A stretch of 64,000 bases of DNA from Kastovskya adunca ATA6-11-RM4. Lineage in GTDB: Bacteria > Cyanobacteriota > Cyanobacteriia > Cyanobacteriales > Coleofasciculaceae. Position numbers and translations under genes: made by a program. The notes beneath the pieces were generated by a model. That model made no database searches, was not told where the DNA came from, and was given only the letters and a program-made list of their open reading frames with translations. The stretch lies in NCBI GenBank assembly GCA_019359445.1, contig JAHHHJ010000001.1, forward strand, positions 1 through 64,000. Direction: 5' to 3'. Shown in pieces: positions 9,266 to 19,325 of the stretch (the stretch's first letter is position 1; every line of letters starts with the position of its first letter).

Positions 9266-9886
9266 ATGCAGCTTACTCTTAAACTTCCTAAGCAACTTAG
9301 CCGTTTTGTGATTGCCACTTTAATTGGGACTTGCCTGTTCCTTTTGGGAACAGGGATTAAAGATTCTGGGATCTGGAATGGTATCGGTTCGCAACCTGCG
9401 GCGGCTCAATTTTTTCAAGCCGATGCTTGGCGACAAGTTTATGAAAAATTGCCCGATTTCCCCTTAGAGAACCAATACGTCAGTAGCAAGACGGGCGAGG
9501 TCAATTCCGAGAATACCCTGGCAAGTCGTTTAATTCGTTACCACGTCTTTACCAAAAGCCGCACCCCCAACTACCGTCTTGATTGGAAGCTGACCCTGGC
9601 TGACTATCTGGGGGCTCACGAATACCTAGTGGCGTCCCAGTATCCCGGTAATGACAATTTACGAGAAAATCCCATGGAAGGCGATCGCGCTGCCATTGAA
9701 AGCCTAAATCGCACTCAACGGAATGCCTTAGTCAATGTTTTGGTGAGCATCTTCAATCCTGACACCACCCCCCAAACCGCACCATCTCCTCAAAGTGCGC
9801 CCCCCTCAACAACAGCACCCGCCTCTAGAAGAAACAGTCCCCTACCTCTCCCCCAACCGGGAGATGCTCAGTTGTTGCGACCCTAG
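9266..9886 (+). CDS. Conserved exported cyanobacterial protein of unknown function
   Basis: This 207-residue protein has a basic start and a hydrophobic segment (FVIATLIGTCLFLLGTGI) followed by a likely signal-peptidase region (QPAAAQF). The mature part begins ADAWRQVYEKLPDFPLENQY and contains LIRYHVFTKSRTPNYRLDWK and LADYLGAHEYLVASQYPG. It ends in a Pro/Ser/Thr-rich low-complexity tail of about 50 residues. I do not recognise a named domain. A frame open back to a TTG at 9134 exists, but the ATG at 9266 positions the signal peptide correctly. It is followed 17 bp later by a DUF1818 gene, so the two are probably co-transcribed. Confidence 0.75.
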   Translation: MQLTLKLPKQLSRFVIATLIGTCLFLLGTGIKDSGIWNGIGSQPAAAQFFQADAWRQVYEKLPDFPLENQYVSSKTGEVNSENTLASRLIRYHVFTKSRTPNYRLDWKLTLADYLGAHEYLVASQYPGNDNLRENPMEGDRAAIESLNRTQRNALVNVLVSIFNPDTTPQTAPSPQSAPPSTTAPASRRNSPLPLPQPGDAQLLRP

Positions 9887-9903
9887 CCGGGGTTAGGAAT
9901 AGC

Positions 9904-10269
9904 ATGGAGCGACTTGTAAAAAGCGGAACAGGCTGGCGTTTGGGATGGAACCCGGAAGCCGTCGAGTATCAAGGATTAGTTGGCGGCGAAACTTGGGCTG
10001 TTGAGCTGACAGAAGCGGAATTAAACGACTTTTGCCGCTTGCTGGCGCAACTCGTGCAAGCAATGGATCAAATAGCAGAAGAATTGATGGATGAGGAGAA
10101 AATCTCTTGTGAAGCCGAAAGCAATTTAATCTGGCTAGAAGTAGAAGGGTATGCCGATGCCTACACCCTGCGCTTTATCCTCAACTCAGGACGTTGCTGT
10201 GAGGGGAGCTGGTCAGCCGCCGCTGTACCAGAACTAGTACAAGCGGCTCAAACTCTGAAAGTATTTTAA
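9904..10269 (+). CDS. DUF1818 family protein
   Basis: A 121-residue soluble protein matching the cyanobacterial/plastid DUF1818 family by its opening (KSGTGWRLGWNPEAVEYQGL), LVGGETWAVELTEAELNDFC, LIWLEVEGYADAYTLRFIL and the GRCCEGSWSAAAVPEL segment. Members have no established function. It has no membrane segment or signal peptide and is acidic. It starts 17 bp after the exported protein gene and is followed by tRNA-Pro 47 bp downstream. Confidence 0.85.
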   Translation: MERLVKSGTGWRLGWNPEAVEYQGLVGGETWAVELTEAELNDFCRLLAQLVQAMDQIAEELMDEEKISCEAESNLIWLEVEGYADAYTLRFILNSGRCCEGSWSAAAVPELVQAAQTLKVF

Positions 10270-10316
10270 ATTGTGGGAAATCAGTTGAAAATTTGTGCTA
10301 TGATTAATAAATGTGC

Positions 10317-10390
10317 CGGGGCGTAGCGCAGCTTGGTAGCGCACCACTTTGGGGTAGTGGGGGTCGTGGGTTCAAATCCCGCCGCTCCGA
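10317..10390 (+). tRNA. tRNA-Pro (anticodon GGG)
   Basis: A 74-nt cloverleaf. Acceptor arm CGGGGCG (10317-10323) pairs with CGCTCCG (10383-10389), with A10390 as discriminator. The D arm is AGCGCAGCTTGGTAGCGC. The anticodon arm is CCACT-TTGGGGT-AGTGG, placing GGG at positions 34-36. The T arm is GTGGG-TTCAAAT-CCCGC. CCA is not encoded. A terminator-like hairpin follows at 10437-10480. Confidence 0.97.
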
Positions 10391-10436
10391 TTGAAATGAA
10401 AAACTAAAAACCCTTTCTGAGAATAAAGAAACAGCA

Positions 10437-10480
10437 ATTCACCTTAGAGCAAGCAAAATCTCTAAAGTGAATGTTTTTTT
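10437..10480 (+). terminator. Rho-independent terminator after tRNA-Pro
   Basis: Arms ATTCACCTTAGAG (10437-10449) and CTCTAAAGTGAAT (10460-10472) pair at 12 of 13 positions around a 10-nt loop. They are followed by G and seven T residues. The position 46 bp beyond the tRNA 3' end fits termination of its transcript. Confidence 0.85.
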
Positions 10481-10582
10481 GTAGGGTAGGTTGCCGTACA
10501 AGTGACGCGCTCGCATAGCACTCCTGCCTGATTACAATTTTAAGTAAGGTAAAGAAGTACATAACAATCGGAGTCAGAGCAA

Positions 10583-11251
10583 ATGGTACTGTTCGGATTT
10601 GGTAAAAAGAAAACAATGCCTACCGCTGAAGAGGCTCTGCCAGGGCGAGATCAGCCGATGCCAGTTCCTTCCCGTCACCAGGTCAACGGTAATCCACTCC
10701 AGCCCCCTTATCCCGAAGGAATGGAGACTGCCATGTTTGGTATGGGGTGCTTCTGGGGAGCTGAACGCAAATTTTGGGAGCAAAAGGGTGTATTTACAAC
10801 GGCTGTGGGTTACGCGGGCGGCTTTACACCCAACCCTACCTATCAAGAAGTTTGTACAGGTATGACGGCTCACAATGAAGTCGTGCTCGTGGTGTTTGAC
10901 CCGAAAGTCGTGAGTTATGAAACCCTATTAAAAGTCTTTTGGGAAAGCCACAATCCCACCCAAGGGATGCGCCAAGGTAACGACACGGGTAGCCAGTACC
11001 GTTCCGGAATTTACCTGTATTCTCAAGAGCAGAAAAAGCTAGCGGAAGCCTCGCGAGACGCTTATCAGCAAGCTCTGAGCCAGGGTGGTTATGGAGAGAT
11101 CACCACAGAGATTATCGATGCTCCTGAGTTCTACTATGCAGAAGCCTACCATCAGCAATACCTGGATAAAAATAAGGGTGGGTATTGTGGTCTAGGCGGG
11201 ACGAATATTGCCTGTCCTGTAGGGCTAACCGCAGCTAGCGATACTCTATAG
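10583..11251 (+). CDS. msrA: Peptide-methionine (S)-S-oxide reductase
   Basis: Reduces methionine-S-sulfoxide in oxidised proteins and free methionine, with thioredoxin as electron donor. The catalytic motif [11 protein letters not shown] has its nucleophilic Cys at residue 56. Further motifs are [39 protein letters not shown] and YRSGIYLY. C-terminal Cys residues in [19 protein letters not shown] could be the recycling cysteines. The 222 residues include an N-terminal extension of about 45 residues ([14 protein letters not shown]...), as in other cyanobacterial and plant forms. The ATG at 10583 has a weak CGGAG upstream. No MsrB is adjacent. Confidence 0.95.
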   Translation: MVLFGFGKKKTMPTAEEALPGRDQPMPVPSRHQVNGNPLQPPYPEGMETAMFGMGCFWGAERKFWEQKGVFTTAVGYAGGFTPNPTYQEVCTGMTAHNEVVLVVFDPKVVSYETLLKVFWESHNPTQGMRQGNDTGSQYRSGIYLYSQEQKKLAEASRDAYQQALSQGGYGEITTEIIDAPEFYYAEAYHQQYLDKNKGGYCGLGGTNIACPVGLTAASDTL

Positions 11252-11346
11252 CCGTTTTAGCGAAGGCCTTTCAGGGGCGGCTATAGGAACAAAGCCTGCC
11301 GACGTGGACTCCAAAAACTCCGGGATTTTAGAGTTGGCGTCGGCAG
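11246..11346. other. Two consecutive inverted repeats downstream of msrA
   Basis: CTATAGCCG (11246-11254) and CGGCTATAG (11278-11286) form a perfect 9-bp inverted repeat whose left arm contains the msrA stop codon. CTGCCGACG (11296-11304) and CGTCGGCAG (11338-11346) form a second perfect 9-bp pair with further imperfect pairing inside. Neither is followed by a T-run. They could be 3'-end stabilising structures or a Rho-type processing site. The rest of the gap to tldD shows nothing. Confidence 0.55.
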
Positions 11347-11507
11347 ATCGGCTACGTTTTGGGAAGCTGCCTTTTTGGGTGTCTGTCAGTGACGGCGGCA
11401 AGAGATGACTCTAATCTGCCCTGATCCCTCATCTCTTCTGCAATGGCACCCAACGTCTTAATTGTTACAGAATAGAGGTAGTTCTTCTAATCTTGCTGCC
11501 TGTTTTT

Positions 11508-12908
11508 ATGCCGACTCTCCTGGCTGATGCCAAAGATCTCCTTTCTGACTTGATTGCCCGTTATCGCTATGAAGTTGATTACCTGGCAATTCGCCTCGAA
11601 AATTCAGAGGGAACGAGTATTTTTTTGCGCGGTGACAAAGTCGAAACCCTCAGTGAGGGGTTGTCAATTGGGGGGCAAGTCCGGGCTTGCTACAAAGGCG
11701 GTTGGGGATTTGCCAGTTTTAATCAACTTTCGACGTTAGCAGAGCGAGTCGAAGAAGCGATCGCGGCGGCGAAAATTGTCGGTGATGAGGAAACGATTCT
11801 CGCCCCGATTGAGGTGGTGCAGGATGTTTGCCAGTTGCCCCTTACCGGAACAGATCCTCGGAAGATTCCCCTGGCACAGAAGAAGGAATTGTGCGATCGC
11901 TACAATCAAATTCTCAAAAGCTATAGCGATCGTATCAGCACCACCTCTGTCCGTTATAGCGACAGCACCCAACGCATCATCATCGCCACATCAGAAGGAG
12001 CGCTGATTGAGCAATCCTGGGTAGATATAGAAATGCGCTTTGCTGCAACAGCTCGTAATGGCGAGATTGTGCAAACAGGTAGAGAAACCGTCGGCTCTCG
12101 CAAAGCTTACGAAGACTTGACGAATTTGGACGAACAGGTAAAGAGTGCCGCTCAACGTGCCGTTGATGCCCTCTCCTTGCCCCCCGTCAAGGGCGGAGTT
12201 TACACCGTCGTCATCGACCCCATCCTCACGGGTTTATTCGTCCACGAAGCCTTTGGGCATCTCTCCGAAGCTGATATGGCTTACGAAAACCCAGACATAT
12301 TAGAAGTGATGAGCATGGGGCGTCGGTTTGGTTCCGAAGAGTTACAAATTTTTGACGGTGCCGCACCCCAAGGACATCGCGGTAGTTACTTTTACGACGA
12401 TGAAGGTACGCCAGCCACCACCACTCAACTGATCAAAGATGGTGTCTTAGTAGGACGCCTCCACTCCCGCGAAACCGCTGGCAAATTAGGCGAAACCGCC
12501 ACAGGTAACGCCCGCTGCCTCAACTACCACTATCCGCCCATCGTACGGATGACCAACACCTGGATTGAGCGAGGAAAAACGCCCGTTGCCGATTTATTCC
12601 AAGGGATTAAAGAAGGGGTTTATGCCCGGAACTGGTTAGGGGGGATGACGAATGGTGAGATGTTTACCTTTAGTGCTGGGGAAGCTTGGATGATTCGCGA
12701 TGGCAAAATTGCCGAACCTGTGAGGGATGTCACCCTCTCCGGCAACGTCTTTAAGACCCTGGCTGATATTGAAGCCATCGGTGATGACTTCTACTGGGAT
12801 GAGTCCGGCGGCTGTGGCAAAGCTGGACAAGGCGGCTTACCCGTCGGTTGTGGCGGCCCCAGTTTGCGAATTCGCAACGTTGTTGTCGGTGGCGAAGCGG
12901 CGGAGTAG
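11508..12908 (+). CDS. tldD: TldD-family metalloprotease
   Basis: TldD works with a PmbA/TldE partner as a zinc peptidase that degrades unfolded peptides and matures some antitoxins and microcins. The zinc motif HEAFGH has His246, Glu247 and His251. Other family hallmarks are LENSEGTSIFLRGDKVE, SEGALIEQS, GHRGSYFYDDEGTPA, and the C-terminal CGKAGQGGLPVGCGGPSLRI. The 466-residue length is normal. A TTG at 11493 extends the frame by five residues; the ATG at 11508 was chosen. The partner subunit gene is not in this window. Confidence 0.93.
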   Translation: MPTLLADAKDLLSDLIARYRYEVDYLAIRLENSEGTSIFLRGDKVETLSEGLSIGGQVRACYKGGWGFASFNQLSTLAERVEEAIAAAKIVGDEETILAPIEVVQDVCQLPLTGTDPRKIPLAQKKELCDRYNQILKSYSDRISTTSVRYSDSTQRIIIATSEGALIEQSWVDIEMRFAATARNGEIVQTGRETVGSRKAYEDLTNLDEQVKSAAQRAVDALSLPPVKGGVYTVVIDPILTGLFVHEAFGHLSEADMAYENPDILEVMSMGRRFGSEELQIFDGAAPQGHRGSYFYDDEGTPATTTQLIKDGVLVGRLHSRETAGKLGETATGNARCLNYHYPPIVRMTNTWIERGKTPVADLFQGIKEGVYARNWLGGMTNGEMFTFSAGEAWMIRDGKIAEPVRDVTLSGNVFKTLADIEAIGDDFYWDESGGCGKAGQGGLPVGCGGPSLRIRNVVVGGEAAE

Positions 12909-13156
12909 GAAAGTCATCCTAATGCTGTTCGGATAAAGCCAACTTAACTTCTCCTTCCCACCTTTCCCTAGCCCTGCCCTACAGAGGGGAGGGAAGTGGA
13001 ATAAATGTTTTTTACGGGGAAGGGGGATTTTCGTTCCAGCAACATCATCTTTTCCTATCCCTGGGACAAATGACAGTGCAAACGTCCCCAAGGGAAACAA
13101 TTTTCTAAGCGACTCATCCCAACAACTCCTCTAACACATCCAAATCTGCCCCAATC

Positions 13157-13738
13157 TCATCCTCTAGGATTCATCACCCGCTCACTCGTCAAATCCAAAT
13201 TCGGTAGCATCGGCGAGATAATCCGCTCATTCCCCTGAAAAACCCGCTCCTCATACAATCCTTCCACCCACTCCAGCACCGTAACCCGCCCTTCAATCGG
13301 GTCAACAATCCAATACTCCGCAATTCCCCGCGCCGCATACTCAGACCGCTTGTAGCGATAATCTCGGTCTATGTTTTCCTTCCCCGGTGACACTACCTCA
13401 ACCACCAACTGAGGCGGCGGCATATCAATCATTACCGTAGACCGACTTGCCCCCTCTAATGCCGTTGCCAGTTCCTCAGAAAGCACCATCAAATCCGGTA
13501 AGCGCGTCGTTGCCCGCGAACCCATCACCACAATTTCTGTCCCAATTCTCAATCGATAGGAGGGAATTCCCTGTTGCGAAAAACAGACTAGTAAGAACAT
13601 GGCAATGCGCTGATTTAAATCGCTTTCTGGCGGCATAACTACCAACTCCCCCTTGACCAAACAGGTGCGAGTATCCGTCCCATCGTCATAGTTAAGGTAC
13701 TCCTCAAGCGTCATTTTCTGGAATGCAATAGTTACCAT
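13157..13738 (-). CDS. Uma2 family (DUF820) PD-(D/E)XK nuclease-like protein
   Basis: Uma2 proteins are abundant in cyanobacteria, have a restriction-endonuclease-like fold, and their role is unsettled. The opening MTLEEYLNYDDGTDTRTCLV leads to GELVVMPPESDLNQRIAMFL. The core has RLPDLMVLSEELA (Asp), PPPQLVVEVVSPGKEN (Glu-X-Val after the Asp) and KRSEYAARGIAEYWIVDP. All expected acidic positions are present. The frame stays open 44 codons upstream to an ATG at 13870, encoding HPSYVWFYDKEADGLLLDNK. That segment is outside the usual domain, so I placed the start at the ATG at 13738 (193 residues); the longer form is possible. Just past the stop, another frame reads ILEDEIGADLDVLEELLG, which may be a frameshifted tail. 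Confidence 0.85.
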   Translation of the reverse strand: MVTIAFQKMTLEEYLNYDDGTDTRTCLVKGELVVMPPESDLNQRIAMFLLVCFSQQGIPSYRLRIGTEIVVMGSRATTRLPDLMVLSEELATALEGASRSTVMIDMPPPQLVVEVVSPGKENIDRDYRYKRSEYAARGIAEYWIVDPIEGRVTVLEWVEGLYEERVFQGNERIISPMLPNLDLTSERVMNPRG

Positions 13739-13982
13739 CTTCTTCCACCGCTTCTGCAAATCTAGGATGTTGTTCTCAGCCACAGGTTGCCGCTTATTAT
13801 CCAGCAATAACCCATCCGCCTCCTTGTCATAAAACCAGACGTAAGACGGATGGGCTTTCCGGCTCATCACACAAGGTTTTGCTGCCTTTGAGAATGGACA
13901 TTAAACAACTTCTAGCTCATATCCTACTGAAGAGAAACCTGGTTTGCTATGTTTTTAACCTCTTCAACAGGCAGATCGCTAG

Positions 13983-14855
13983 CTACGTTGATAATAATGA
14001 GGTTGCCTCCACAAGAACAGCGGCATGGTGGCGAATATGGTCTTCCATAAAAGTGGCGATGAAGTAATAGCTGTGGTTGTACCCTTCTTGAAAGCGCAAC
14101 GTTAGGGGTTGTCCGGCTTTTTTACACGCCTCCTCAAATACCTCAGGGAGCAATTGCTGCTTCTCTAGAAAGGGGTCGGCGGTGCCTTGGTCGATGAGGA
14201 TGGGACGGTTGTAATTAGCAGTCAGTACTAGTTCGCTGGCATCGTAGGTACGCCATTGTTCTTTATCCGTACCCAGATAATTGGTAAATGCCTTCTGTCC
14301 CCAAGGACAGCGCATCGGGGCTGCAATGGGTGCAAGTGCAGAGACAGACTGATATTGCTCAGGGTTTCTCAAGGCGCAGACTAACGCCCCATGACCGCCC
14401 ATAGAATGACCAAAAATCCCCTGTCTTCCGGATTGCACGGGGAAATGTTCGGCAATCAGAGCTGGTAGTTCCTGAACAACATAGCTATACATGCCGTAAT
14501 GAGATGCCCACGGCTCCACCGTCGCATCAACATAAAAACCAGCCCCCGTGCCAAAGTCCCAATCTGCATCTTCTCCCGTAATCCCTGCATCGCGAGGACT
14601 GGTATCGGGTACAACCAGCATCAAGCCATACTTAGCCGCAAACTCCTGTGCGCCTGCCTTTGCCATGAAATTTTCTTCAGTGCAGGTTAAACCAGAGAGA
14701 AAATACAGCACGGGAACGGCTTGGGATTGTGCTTGCGGCGGCTGATAAACGGCGAATTTCATCTTGCCGTTACAGGTATCAGAGTCATGGCTGTAAAAGC
14801 CGACTGTACCGCCGAAACTGCGATTTTCTGAGATCAGGTTGAGGGATGCAGACAT
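13983..14855 (-). CDS. fghA: S-formylglutathione hydrolase
   Basis: Hydrolyses S-formylglutathione to formate and glutathione, the second step of glutathione-dependent formaldehyde detoxification in the cytoplasm. This 290-residue alpha/beta hydrolase is of the esterase-D type. The nucleophile motif IFGHSMGGHGALVCAL contains the Ser. YFLSGLTCTEENFMAKAG forms the oxyanion region. The acid lies in DQGTADPFLE, and the His in EGYNHSYYFIATF. The gene lies 97 bp downstream of frmA on the same strand, consistent with one operon. It starts with ATG at 14855. Confidence 0.95.
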   Translation of the reverse strand: MSASLNLISENRSFGGTVGFYSHDSDTCNGKMKFAVYQPPQAQSQAVPVLYFLSGLTCTEENFMAKAGAQEFAAKYGLMLVVPDTSPRDAGITGEDADWDFGTGAGFYVDATVEPWASHYGMYSYVVQELPALIAEHFPVQSGRQGIFGHSMGGHGALVCALRNPEQYQSVSALAPIAAPMRCPWGQKAFTNYLGTDKEQWRTYDASELVLTANYNRPILIDQGTADPFLEKQQLLPEVFEEACKKAGQPLTLRFQEGYNHSYYFIATFMEDHIRHHAAVLVEATSLLST

Positions 14856-14952
14856 AAGCTTGATTCTTGGCAGTTGGCGTCGAGCGGTAATGATATCAAA
14901 TTGTGCAAAATTGCGATCGCCCTTAAAAAAGGATTAGCTCTAATTGACCTAT

Positions 14953-16456
<1,504 letters not shown>

Positions 16457-16912
16457 ATGAGCTTAAAAGATCGGATCTCCGAAGATATTAAAACGGCGAT
16501 GAAGGCAAAAGATAAAACGCGCCTGGAAACCGTCCGGGGGATAAAAAAGGTTTTACTGGAAAAAGAAGTGAGCCTACGTCCCGAAGGGCAAACGAGCCTC
16601 ACTGAAGTGCAGGAACTTGAGGTATTAGCCCAACAAGCGAAACAACGCCGGGAGTCTATCGAGCAATATCGCCAAGCCGGACGCGATGACTTGGCAGACC
16701 AGGAAGCGTTGGAGTTAGCAATTATCGAAACCTATTTGCCTAAGCAACTTTCTGATCAGGAAGTGGCGGCGATTGTTGATGAAATTATTGCCGAGGTCGG
16801 GGCGAGTTCTGCTAAAGATATGGGTAAGGTTATGGGCCCGGCGATGCAACGGTTGAAGGGTCGCGCTGAAGGTCAAAAGATCCAGGCAATGGTAAAAGCG
16901 AAGTTAAGTTAG
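16457..16912 (+). CDS. GatB/YqeY domain protein
   Basis: A 151-residue stand-alone YqeY-type protein. The fold resembles the C-terminal tRNA-binding tail domain of the GatB amidotransferase subunit. The function of the free domain is not established, though a role connected with tRNA or translation is often assumed. Characteristic sequence: LKDRISEDIKTAMKAKDKTR, LETVRGIKKVLLEKE, the QAKQRRESIEQYRQAGRDDL stretch, LAIIETYLPKQLSDQE and KDMGKVMGPAMQRLKGRAEG. The length is complete for the family. A purine-rich AAAGAGGGA stands about 15 bp before the ATG. Just past the stop, AGCGATCGCTTTTTTT combines a HIP1 octamer with a T-run. Confidence 0.92.
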   Translation: MSLKDRISEDIKTAMKAKDKTRLETVRGIKKVLLEKEVSLRPEGQTSLTEVQELEVLAQQAKQRRESIEQYRQAGRDDLADQEALELAIIETYLPKQLSDQEVAAIVDEIIAEVGASSAKDMGKVMGPAMQRLKGRAEGQKIQAMVKAKLS

Positions 16913-17078
16913 GGAGGTAGGGCTGAGGAGAGCGATCGCTTTTTTTGTGCAAGATTAGCGGTTTCTATCCCAAAATGAGTGATTTGTCAAGCCGCTGGCA
17001 AGAGCCGTATAAAAAGTTGCAGATTCTTCTGAAAATTTTAGATAGGCTCACAAGCTTAGTAGTCGAAAAAATCAATCT

Positions 17079-17903
17079 ATGAAACAACCGTTTTGGGCAT
17101 TGACAAAAGGACATCAGCCGTTAGTTGCCGTAGCGCTTCACGATGGTCATCACGTACGCCCTGAGGTCGCTGAACTCCTCGCCATCGACAAAAATGACCG
17201 CAAGCGAGAAGAAGACCCCTTCACGGCTGCCTGGACAGATATAGCCCAGACGCGGTTAGTGGTATTGCGATCGCGTTTTGAAGTTGATTTGAATCGACCC
17301 AGGAAAAAAGCAATTTACCTCAAACCAGAAGACGCCTGGGGATTGGATATTTGGCGCGAGGTTCCCTCCCCAGAAATCCTGGAGCAGTCTTTAGCGGAAT
17401 ATGACCGCTTCTATGCCGTTGTGGAGGAAATCTGCACGCACCTAGAGCAACGCTATGGACGCTTTGTAATCTTCGACCTCCACACCTACAATCACTACCG
17501 CAATGGGCAACATGCGCCTCCAGCAGAACAGTGGCTCAACCCTGAAATTAACCTCGGTACAGGTTCCCTGAATCGGCAATATTGGCAACCTGTAGTTGAG
17601 CGCTTTTTGGGAGACTTGCGCCGCTTTGACTTTTTCGGTCGGCAATTGGATGTCCGGGAAAATGTCAAGTTCGTGGGCGGGCATTTTGCCCGTTGGGTTC
17701 ACTCACACTTTCCCCAATCCGCCTGTGTATTATCAATTGAGGTGAAGAAGTTTTTTATGGATGAATGGTCGCACCAGCCAGACTTGCAGCAAATGGCAGC
17801 CATTCACCAAGCGTTACGCTCTACTATACCGGGAGTGTTGGAAGAATTGCAGCAGTTATCTAGGGAGTCAGCTGAGAATTACCAGACTATGGCTGTTGAT
17901 TAA
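17079..17903 (+). CDS. N-formylglutamate amidohydrolase family protein
   Basis: Belongs to the FGase family (zinc-dependent deformylation of N-formyl-L-glutamate in one histidine-degradation route). Motifs: VAVALHDGHHVRPEV near residues 25-39 as a metal-binding start, the acid/Arg pair in FEVDLNRPRKKAIY, FVIFDLHTYNHYRNG with Asp and His, and FVGGHFARWVHSHFP. No histidine-utilisation (hut) genes are nearby, so the real substrate may be another N-acyl amino acid or peptide. The 274-residue length is normal. The last 17 bp overlap the convergent TPR gene. Confidence 0.85.
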   Translation: MKQPFWALTKGHQPLVAVALHDGHHVRPEVAELLAIDKNDRKREEDPFTAAWTDIAQTRLVVLRSRFEVDLNRPRKKAIYLKPEDAWGLDIWREVPSPEILEQSLAEYDRFYAVVEEICTHLEQRYGRFVIFDLHTYNHYRNGQHAPPAEQWLNPEINLGTGSLNRQYWQPVVERFLGDLRRFDFFGRQLDVRENVKFVGGHFARWVHSHFPQSACVLSIEVKKFFMDEWSHQPDLQQMAAIHQALRSTIPGVLEELQQLSRESAENYQTMAVD

Positions 17904-19140
17904 TTTGCTCAATTTGTTTTGTAAAGTGACTTTCCTCATACTGCAGCGATCGCGCCAGTTCTAACCCTTCTTGGAAGGCTGTTAAGGCTTGAGGATAGTT
18001 CTGTTGCTGGAGATGAATTTGCCCCATTTTGTCATAAGTATTCATCAAGCCGTAGTAGTCGTAAGACCGTTGTTCTATCTGCAACAGCACTTCATAGATT
18101 TGTAAGGCAAACTCTGGTTGCTCGTATTGCTGATAGAGTGCGCCTAGTTTTTGCAATGCCTCAGTTGCATCCCCAAACTGCTGATTGGCGACGGCTAAGG
18201 TGTAAGCTTGCTGATAGTTTTGGCTAGCCTGTTCGGGCTGATTGAGGGCGTGGTAGTCAGAGGCGATCGCTATCAGCAATGCCGGAAACTGCGGATTGTT
18301 TGGCACCGCCTGATAACTCTCAACCAAACGTAGCTTTACCTTCAACGCATTTTCTGGTTCTTTTGCCTTGTCGTAAATGTAGGATAGCTGTTTGAGATAC
18401 TCAACTTGATCGACGACATCAGACTGATCTTGAGAGATTTTCAGCAACTCCTCATAAGTAGCCGCCGCTTTTGGGTAGTCGAAATACGCCATCTGCAATT
18501 GCCCCATAGTTTTCAGGGTCGATTCTTTCGCCGCGACATCATTGCTTTGCCGCGCCTGGGCGAGAATTTGCTCGTAAATCGTCAACGCTTGTTGAGGTGA
18601 TCGCACTTGCTCGTAAGCTTTGCCCAAGGCTTCCCGAAGTTCTTCTTTATTAGTACTAAGTGCTGAGTCCTTAGTTATCAGTTGTGAAGTCTGAGGGCGA
18701 CGGGAAGAAGAGGAAGAGGGTTTTTCTAGCTCTTGCTGAATCGCTTCTAAGCGCTTGGTAATCACTTGCACTTGAGTTTTTTGATTTCCCTCCCAAGCCA
18801 CTTCTCCCACTCGTCCCAAAGCTCTCACCTCTTCTAGAGTGCCGAGAGTCCGCCGCAACCTCAGTTCCCGGTTCCAGATATCAAAAGCCTGGGCGGCATT
18901 GCCAGCTTGGTATTGGGCAGTTGCCTGAGCATTTAGCTGATCTAGCTCTTCCTTAAATCTCAGCAGTTCCAATGGACTCAACGGACGCTCTACCGATGAC
19001 TCAGGTAACAGCAGATCAGGGGTGGTTATTTCCAGAGGATTTGGTGTCTTTTCTTGTGACCAAGCAGGCGCAGCCACCCCCAGCACCACCACCAGCGCCG
19101 AAACTCCCGCCGTTAACATTTTGAGCTGATAATTAGGCAT
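17887..19140 (-). CDS. Exported tetratricopeptide-repeat protein
   Basis: A 417-residue protein with a signal peptide (LTAGVSALVVVLGVAAPAWS). A proline-rich linker and then a helical region follow (SPLELLRFKEELDQLNAQAT). Roughly seven to eight TPR units run from about residue 50 to the end, for example EALGKAYEQVRSPQQALTIY, LLIAIASDYHALNQPEQASQ and YDKMGQIHLQQQNYPQALTA. A serine run (KPSSSSSRR) marks a linker near residue 140. TPR arrays bind proteins; no partner is evident. The frame extends to a GTG at 19158, but the ATG at 19140 puts the basic n-region correctly. It overlaps the amidohydrolase gene tail to tail by 17 bp. Confidence 0.85.
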   Translation of the reverse strand: MPNYQLKMLTAGVSALVVVLGVAAPAWSQEKTPNPLEITTPDLLLPESSVERPLSPLELLRFKEELDQLNAQATAQYQAGNAAQAFDIWNRELRLRRTLGTLEEVRALGRVGEVAWEGNQKTQVQVITKRLEAIQQELEKPSSSSSRRPQTSQLITKDSALSTNKEELREALGKAYEQVRSPQQALTIYEQILAQARQSNDVAAKESTLKTMGQLQMAYFDYPKAAATYEELLKISQDQSDVVDQVEYLKQLSYIYDKAKEPENALKVKLRLVESYQAVPNNPQFPALLIAIASDYHALNQPEQASQNYQQAYTLAVANQQFGDATEALQKLGALYQQYEQPEFALQIYEVLLQIEQRSYDYYGLMNTYDKMGQIHLQQQNYPQALTAFQEGLELARSLQYEESHFTKQIEQINQQP

Positions 19141-19325
19141 ACATTTCCCCCATCCCACTCTCTAAACTTTACCGATAACAACTAATTTTTAACGATGGGC
19201 AATTAAGCAGACTTGCTCCCACCTAACTTGATCGTCCCAGTTCTACCTGTGGTTGTAGCCTCTCTTGCCTCGCTGACTGGTACAGTGATGCCAGAGTTTC
19301 CGCCTTGAGAGTAATTTTGGCAAGC

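Noticed and set aside
16921-16948. HIP1 octamer followed by T7 after the YqeY-like gene as a terminator
   Set aside because: AGCGATCGCT is self-complementary but has no loop, so it cannot form an intrinsic terminator hairpin by itself.
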